Assembly (NCBI GenBank): GCA_016215345.1
Contig: JACRKD010000026.1
Coordinates: forward strand, 1-34,160
DNA length: 34,160 bases
From: Candidatus Vogelbacteria bacterium
Lineage (GTDB): Bacteria > Patescibacteriota > Minisyncoccia > Phycocordibacterales > UBA12445
Reading direction: 5' to 3'
Shown here in pieces: positions 30,570-34,160 of the stretch. A model generated the notes under the pieces. The model ran no database searches. It was not told where the DNA came from and saw only the letters and a program-made list of their open reading frames with translations. Position 1 is the first letter of the stretch. Each line of letters opens with the position of its first letter. The position numbers and the translations under genes were made by a program.

Positions 30570-31681
30570 GAATTTTAAGTATAAGTAGTGATGCGAAATT
30601 ATTTGAGGATGGAAGCCCGGTGGTTCTTCGTCAGATTAAATATGGTGAACTCGCTAGCAGGTTGGACATTGTGAATTTATCGCTTAAGTCCGGGTCGGTT
30701 ATGATTAAAAATCTTTCAGATAAAGTTACCGTTTATCATACCGGCTCTTCCCTCAAATTTTTTTATTTTTGGGATGCTTATCAAATTGCCAAAAAACTGA
30801 ACAAGCCAGATCTGGTTACAGTACAAGACCCATTTGAGACCGGCTTGACGGCTCTCCTTGTCGCTCGATATTTTAAGTGTCCTCTACAAGTTCAGATTCA
30901 TACTGATTTTTTGAGTCCATACTATTTCAGAGAATCGCTAAAAAATAGAATTAGGGTTTGGATATCCTGTCTTGTGTTGCCCAGGTCCCAATGTATCAGA
31001 GTTGTTTCGCAAAGGATAAAAAAGTCTATACGAGAAAGATTGCCATCGGTTGTGGCGCCAATCGATGTTCTCCCGGTTTTTGTCGTTGGAGAGAAGTTTA
31101 AGGCTGAAGCCACGGGGGCCAGTCTTCGAGAGAAGTATCCCCAGTTTAGGTTTATTTTGCTTATGGCCTCTCGATTGACCAAAGAGAAAAATATGGGTTT
31201 GGCGGTTGAGGCCATGAAGAGGGTGGTCGAAAGGCATCCGGACGCCGGGTTGGTTATTGTTGGCAGTGGCCCGATGAGGAGAGATCTATCGTCTAGCATT
31301 GAGCGGTTGGGGTTAAATAACAACGTTGTCGTAGAAGATTGGAATAATGATTTAATTTCTTATTACAAAACAGCTGATGTTTTTTTAAACACCTCCAATT
31401 ATGAAGGGTATGGAATGGCACCGGTTGAAGCTATCCTATCCGGCCTTCCCGTTATCATGACTGATGTTGGTGTCGCGGGAGACGTCATTAAAGACGGGGT
31501 GAACGGTTTGGTTGTTCCAGTTAATGACGTGGTTGCCCTGGGAAATGCTATTTGTGAGTTTATAGAAAACGAGGAAGAGAGGCGCAAATTGATTCTTGGT
31601 GCCAAGGAAACGAAAATAGAAGATAATGAGGCTTCCCACCCTTCCAGATATAAACAATGTTGGGAAAAATGTGTGTTATAA
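30566..31681 (+). CDS. GT4-family glycosyltransferase
   Basis: A 371-aa GT-B enzyme coupled to the preceding gene by an ATGA overlap. Visible are the N-terminal RILSISSDAKLFEDGSPVVL, QIHTDFLSPYY, the donor domain with LMASRLTKEKNMGLAVEAM, GLVIVGSGPMRRDL, TSNYEGYGMAPVEAILSGLPVI (E-x7-E) and TDVGVAGDVIKDGVNGLVVP. It is the last of the three GT4 genes. Start and stop are clean, and there is no SD, as expected for translational coupling. Confidence 0.9.
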   Translation: MRILSISSDAKLFEDGSPVVLRQIKYGELASRLDIVNLSLKSGSVMIKNLSDKVTVYHTGSSLKFFYFWDAYQIAKKLNKPDLVTVQDPFETGLTALLVARYFKCPLQVQIHTDFLSPYYFRESLKNRIRVWISCLVLPRSQCIRVVSQRIKKSIRERLPSVVAPIDVLPVFVVGEKFKAEATGASLREKYPQFRFILLMASRLTKEKNMGLAVEAMKRVVERHPDAGLVIVGSGPMRRDLSSSIERLGLNNNVVVEDWNNDLISYYKTADVFLNTSNYEGYGMAPVEAILSGLPVIMTDVGVAGDVIKDGVNGLVVPVNDVVALGNAICEFIENEEERRKLILGAKETKIEDNEASHPSRYKQCWEKCVL

Positions 31682-31717
31682 TATACATACATAGTCTTTA
31701 ATCGTAATTTATTTTTT

Positions 31718-32731
31718 ATGAAAGAGAATATCGCAGTAAGTTTTTTAAAGAAGAATAAGACGGTAATTACTAATACGTTCGCCGCGATTGGTGTTGGCGG
31801 AATCGTGCTTCTGGTAGCCTCTTATTTATTTGGGGTTGTTAAGACAAATAATACCCTAAATTATGGTATGGGATTTGGCGGCGGTGCGGTGCCCACGATG
31901 GTTGGCGCTCCTTCCTATAGGGCTTCAGCGGTGCAAGATGAATCCTTTAGCGCTCGTTCCACAACCCCAAATGTTTCGGACAGGAAGATCATAAAAAATG
32001 GTTCACTTTCACTTTTGGTGGAAAGTGCCGAGGACGCGGCTAAGAGTATAACTAAAATTGCCGAAAGCGCTGGGGGGTTCGTGGAGAATGCGACTCTATC
32101 TGATTCGAATGATTGTGTCTGGGGGCGATATTCGGAGTCGTGCGTCCCAGAGGCCGTTAAGTCAGGCAATATAACAATTAGGGTCCCGGCCAATACATTT
32201 GAGAGTTCATTTGATTCAATAAAAAAGCTGGCCATTAAGATTAATTCTGAAAATAATAATTCCAGAGATGTTAGCGCGGAGTTTGTTGACCAACAGGCCA
32301 AGCTTAAAAATTTAAAGGCGGAAGAGGCGCAGTACCAAGATATCATGAAGCGTGCTGTTAAGGTTGAAGATGTATTGAATGTTGCGAGACAGTTGTCGGA
32401 TGTAAGGGGAAGAATCGATGTTCTCCAGGGTCAGATTAATTATCTTTCTCGCCAGGTTGGTATGTCTACAATTTCCGTAGATTTAAGGTCGGAAGCTTCT
32501 GTCGCGTCTGTCGGCAATGAATGGCGTCCGGTTTCTATAGCGAAACAGGCTCTTCAGGATATGCTTACTTCTCTTACAAAATATGTTGACGCAACGATTA
32601 TCTTTATAATAAATATTCCGGTTCTAATTCTGCAGATTCTCGCTTGGGTAATCTACTTTATTGCTTGGCTCCTTGGGTTTTATCTTGTCTGGCGAGTTCT
32701 TAAATATCTAAAGGGTAGATTCGTCGATTAA
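31718..32731 (+). CDS. DUF4349 membrane protein
   Basis: A 337-aa protein. An N-terminal helix (residues about 16-38, TVITNTFAAIGVGGIVLLVA) is followed by the DUF4349 core: RKIIKNGSLSLLVESAEDAA, GGFVENATLS, GNITIRVPANTFESSFDSI, SRDVSAEFVDQQAKLKNLKA (with coiled-coil), VLNVARQLSDVRGRIDVLQG and GMSTISVDL. C-terminal helices lie at about 285-325 (ATIIFIINIPVLILQILAWV). The function of DUF4349 is not known; it is a membrane-tethered outer domain common in CPR. A TATAAT (31677-31682, with TG before it) lies 35 nt upstream. No SD. Confidence 0.88.
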   Translation: MKENIAVSFLKKNKTVITNTFAAIGVGGIVLLVASYLFGVVKTNNTLNYGMGFGGGAVPTMVGAPSYRASAVQDESFSARSTTPNVSDRKIIKNGSLSLLVESAEDAAKSITKIAESAGGFVENATLSDSNDCVWGRYSESCVPEAVKSGNITIRVPANTFESSFDSIKKLAIKINSENNNSRDVSAEFVDQQAKLKNLKAEEAQYQDIMKRAVKVEDVLNVARQLSDVRGRIDVLQGQINYLSRQVGMSTISVDLRSEASVASVGNEWRPVSIAKQALQDMLTSLTKYVDATIIFIINIPVLILQILAWVIYFIAWLLGFYLVWRVLKYLKGRFVD

Positions 32732-32844
32732 AGTTATCCCCACTTATTCCACTGTAGCTTCTTAGATACACAGTGGTATGGCGTATAATTGCAGATGGGT
32801 GTCTGTTCCTTTTATCGCGAAATCCAAAAAAGGAGGTGATACAC

Positions 32845-33072
32845 ATGGATGCGCTCAATCAGCTCACCGGAGCTCTGGGAAGCCTTTCGGGTCTGGCTCG
32901 TGGCGCGGCTCAAGCCGCTGCCGCTTTGGCCCTGATCGGTCTCCTCTGGGACCCCGCGCTCGGCGTTGCCAGGTCGCTCGTCGCCGCCGGTTCGGCTGTT
33001 ACAGCTGGGCCTGCCGGCATGGGCCTTCTGGTCTGCCTCGGCGTTCTCTGGCTTTGCGACAGGAAGGCCTGA
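32845..33072 (+). CDS. tiny Ala/Gly-rich two-helix membrane peptide
   Basis: A 75-aa peptide behind a textbook AAAGGAGGTGAT site. It starts MDALNQLTGALGSLSGLARG and contains two hydrophobic stretches (AAQAAAALALIGLLW, and AGMGLLVCLGVLWLC) joined by a Gly/Ala-rich turn. The shape is that of small pilin-like (VirB2), holin-like or bacteriocin-like peptides, but no family is recognised. A strong terminator follows 20 nt after the stop. G+C is far above the neighbours. Expression is probably high. Confidence 0.6.
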   Translation: MDALNQLTGALGSLSGLARGAAQAAAALALIGLLWDPALGVARSLVAAGSAVTAGPAGMGLLVCLGVLWLCDRKA

Positions 33073-33092
33073 TCGCGCTCGATGAACCCGGT

Positions 33093-33118
33093 GGCCGCTC
33101 TTCTAGGGCGGCCTTTTT
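33093..33118 (+). terminator. rho-independent terminator
   Basis: GGCCGC-TCTTCTAGG-GCGGCC followed by five T. Confidence 0.85.
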
Positions 33119-33205
33119 CTTTTATGTGGTTTCTCTATCTAGCTAGGGTGTTAAATACTATTTCTTGATTTAGTTTTCGTGGTTGGTATTATATTAATCA
33201 TCTAC

Positions 33206-33246
33206 AATGTCAGACTTTATGTAACGGCCGTGGATAAAATGTTGAC
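33206..33246 (+). repeat. 41-bp direct repeat, copy 1 (promoter region of the Cas2-like regulator)
   Basis: Identical at 40 of 41 positions to 33895-33935. It contains the 8-bp palindrome ACGGCCGT and ends in TTGAC, a -35-like box 25 nt before the ATG at 33271. Confidence 0.85.
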
Positions 33247-33270
33247 TTTTTAAAAGCCCTAAATCTTACA

Positions 33271-33867
33271 ATGAAAATTAATGAAAATAAAAAAACTATA
33301 TCGCAGCTTTTGTTAGCCATACTTAAATATGGTGTTGCTACGACCATAGATATCACATGGGCCATGTCTGCATCGAAGTCGGCTTCACGTATGAGGTGGG
33401 CACATCTTCGCGGTAATCCAGATAGTTCCATCGGCAAACGATTTGTTGCTGACCTTGAGTACAACCGTGAAGAATATAAAAGATATCACGCCTTACTTAG
33501 TAGGCTTAAAGAACAAGGATTGGTTGAAACTAATATTATTGGGTCAGATAGAGTCTGGTCAATAACAAAGTCTGGCTTGTCTTTTATGCGGCCCAAGGAA
33601 AACAAGATTAATAACGCTGGGGCGTTATCTGTTACAGGCAACCCGACGATTATAAGTTATGATATTCCCGAAAGAATGCGACGCGAAAGGGATAGAATTC
33701 GTGAAACTCTTAAGCTCATGGGGTTTGAGCAAGTCCACCAGAGTGTTTGGTTCGGCAATCGGAAAGTAACTAAACAGTTTTTAGCGCTACTTCGTGCCCG
33801 GCAGATTTTTGGCTACATACATATTTTTGAAATTAATAAGACGGGGACACTGAAGCGGCTCGACTAA
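33271..33867 (+). CDS. PaaX/Cas2-like wHTH regulator
   Basis: A 198-aa protein. Residues 1-115 include winged-helix-like parts (TISQLLLAILKYGVATTIDI, YHALLSRLKEQGLVETNI, VWSITKSGLSFMRP). From about 128 comes a Cas2-like ferredoxin fold: PTIISYDIPERMRRERDRIR, ETLKLMGFEQVHQSVWFGNR, ending GYIHIFEINKTG. That combination is the PaaX-type layout, a transcription factor family whose C-domain is homologous to Cas2. No CRISPR array or other cas gene is nearby. The 41-bp repeats on both sides of the gene are likely operator sites. No SD. Confidence 0.75.
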   Translation: MKINENKKTISQLLLAILKYGVATTIDITWAMSASKSASRMRWAHLRGNPDSSIGKRFVADLEYNREEYKRYHALLSRLKEQGLVETNIIGSDRVWSITKSGLSFMRPKENKINNAGALSVTGNPTIISYDIPERMRRERDRIRETLKLMGFEQVHQSVWFGNRKVTKQFLALLRARQIFGYIHIFEINKTGTLKRLD

Positions 33868-33894
33868 TTTTTTTGTATGTAACTTAAAATTATA

Positions 33895-33935
33895 AATGTC
33901 AGACTTTATTTAACGGCCGTGGATAAAATGTTGAC
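33895..33935 (+). repeat. 41-bp direct repeat, copy 2 (upstream of the IS200-like element)
   Basis: Second copy of the 33206-33246 repeat with one substitution. The TTGAC at its end continues into TTGACA (33931-33936), followed 16 nt later by TATCTA (33953-33958), a possible promoter. Confidence 0.85.
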
Positions 33936-33988
33936 ACACAGATTGATAAGTCTATCTAAATAGGTATAATACCCACAGGGTATTTCCT

Positions 33989-34002
33989 CGCGGCTTGCCG
34001 CG
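33989..34002. repeat. hairpin at the left end of an IS200/IS605-like element
   Basis: CGCGGC-TT-GCCGCG, a perfect 6-bp stem about 54 nt before the transposase start. This is the usual subterminal hairpin recognised by TnpA. Confidence 0.65.
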
Positions 34003-34055
34003 GTGACCGCTAAGTAAGTTTTGTAAACCGTTGGTTTCCAAGTTAAGCTAGAGGC

Positions 34056-34160
34056 GTGACCCTTAAAAGAACATATCACAACGCATATGATACACACTAC
34101 CACCTCGTCTTTCCCGTTAAATATCGCAAGGCTCTGCTTAGAGCCGAACTCCCGCTCGCA
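34056..34160 (+). CDS. tnpA: IS200/IS605-family transposase TnpA, 5' part
   Basis: The frame from GTG 34056 reads TLKRTYHNAYDTHYHLVFPV and KYRKALL..., the characteristic N-terminus of Y1 transposases of IS200/IS605 (YHLVFPVKYRK). It is cut by the window end after 35 codons, so the HUH motif is out of view. The start could also be elsewhere since no SD is visible. A left-end hairpin lies upstream. Confidence 0.8.
   Translation, partial: MTLKRTYHNAYDTHYHLVFPVKYRKALLRAELPLA

Noticed and set aside
28990-31681. Recoded UGA (Gly) as in Gracilibacteria/SR1
   Set aside because: TGA serves as a stop in an ATGA overlap at 30566-30569, and no TGA interrupts any conserved gene at a glycine position.
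33271-33867. CRISPR-Cas locus, because of the Cas2-like domain
   Set aside because: No repeat-spacer array and no cas1 or effector gene are nearby; the N-terminal winged helix fits a PaaX-type regulator better.

Overview
The window looks like part of a Patescibacteria (Candidate Phyla Radiation) chromosome, most likely Parcubacteria-like. The reasons are short intergenic spaces, a 16S rRNA gene carrying a group I intron with a LAGLIDADG ORF, many REP-associated tyrosine transposases (RAYTs), a MurD-MurC fusion, and several GT4 glycosyltransferases. TGA is used as a stop (for example at 30567-30569, in an ATGA overlap), so the Gly-UGA code of Gracilibacteria/SR1 does not apply. The assignment is inference; no tree was built.

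Layout. 1-372: remnants of a transposase and another ORF. 379-1136: RAYT-1 with its palindromes, running into the 3' end of a convergent glycosyltransferase. 1096-4812: surface polysaccharide genes (GT4, polyprenyl-phosphate sugar transferase, SDR epimerase). 4809-6876: glyA-folD one-carbon pair. 6864-7684: RAYT-2 inserted at the folD 3' end, followed by a second, diverged folD tail. 7702-10388: accessory genes and gene scraps, including a cytidine deaminase fused to a type III restriction nuclease-like tail. 10422-12746: secD-secF. 12797-14343: small exported or unknown proteins. 14344-17188: a complete 16S rRNA unit (promoter, leader, processing stem, intron, terminator), then tRNA-Ile(GAT) with no 23S gene following. 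17524-25601: murDC, rsmI and a DUF4015 gene, alternating with unknown genes that each have a strong Shine-Dalgarno (SD) and a terminator. 25837-32731: a TraD/VirD4-like ATPase, three GT4 genes (one fused to GtrA) and a DUF4349 protein. 32845-34160: a tiny two-helix membrane peptide, a PaaX/Cas2-like regulator between 41-bp direct repeats, and the start of an IS200/IS605 transposase.

Three themes stand out. (1) Both RAYT genes encode a copy of their own terminal palindrome inside the ORF, at the same place in the protein just before the HUH motif; other palindromes lie in frame inside murDC and the ATPase gene, and RAYT ends form the C-termini of two host genes. (2) The 16S 3' end, once the intron is removed, has an intact, fully paired helix 45, but the CCUCC anti-Shine-Dalgarno is replaced by AU-rich sequence. 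(3) Genes fall into two initiation classes. Core genes and RAYTs lack an SD, and several start 4-10 nt after a -10 box. About nine accessory genes have perfect or near-perfect AAGGAGG sites and often their own terminators. Themes 2 and 3 seem to conflict and are the most interesting thing to resolve.
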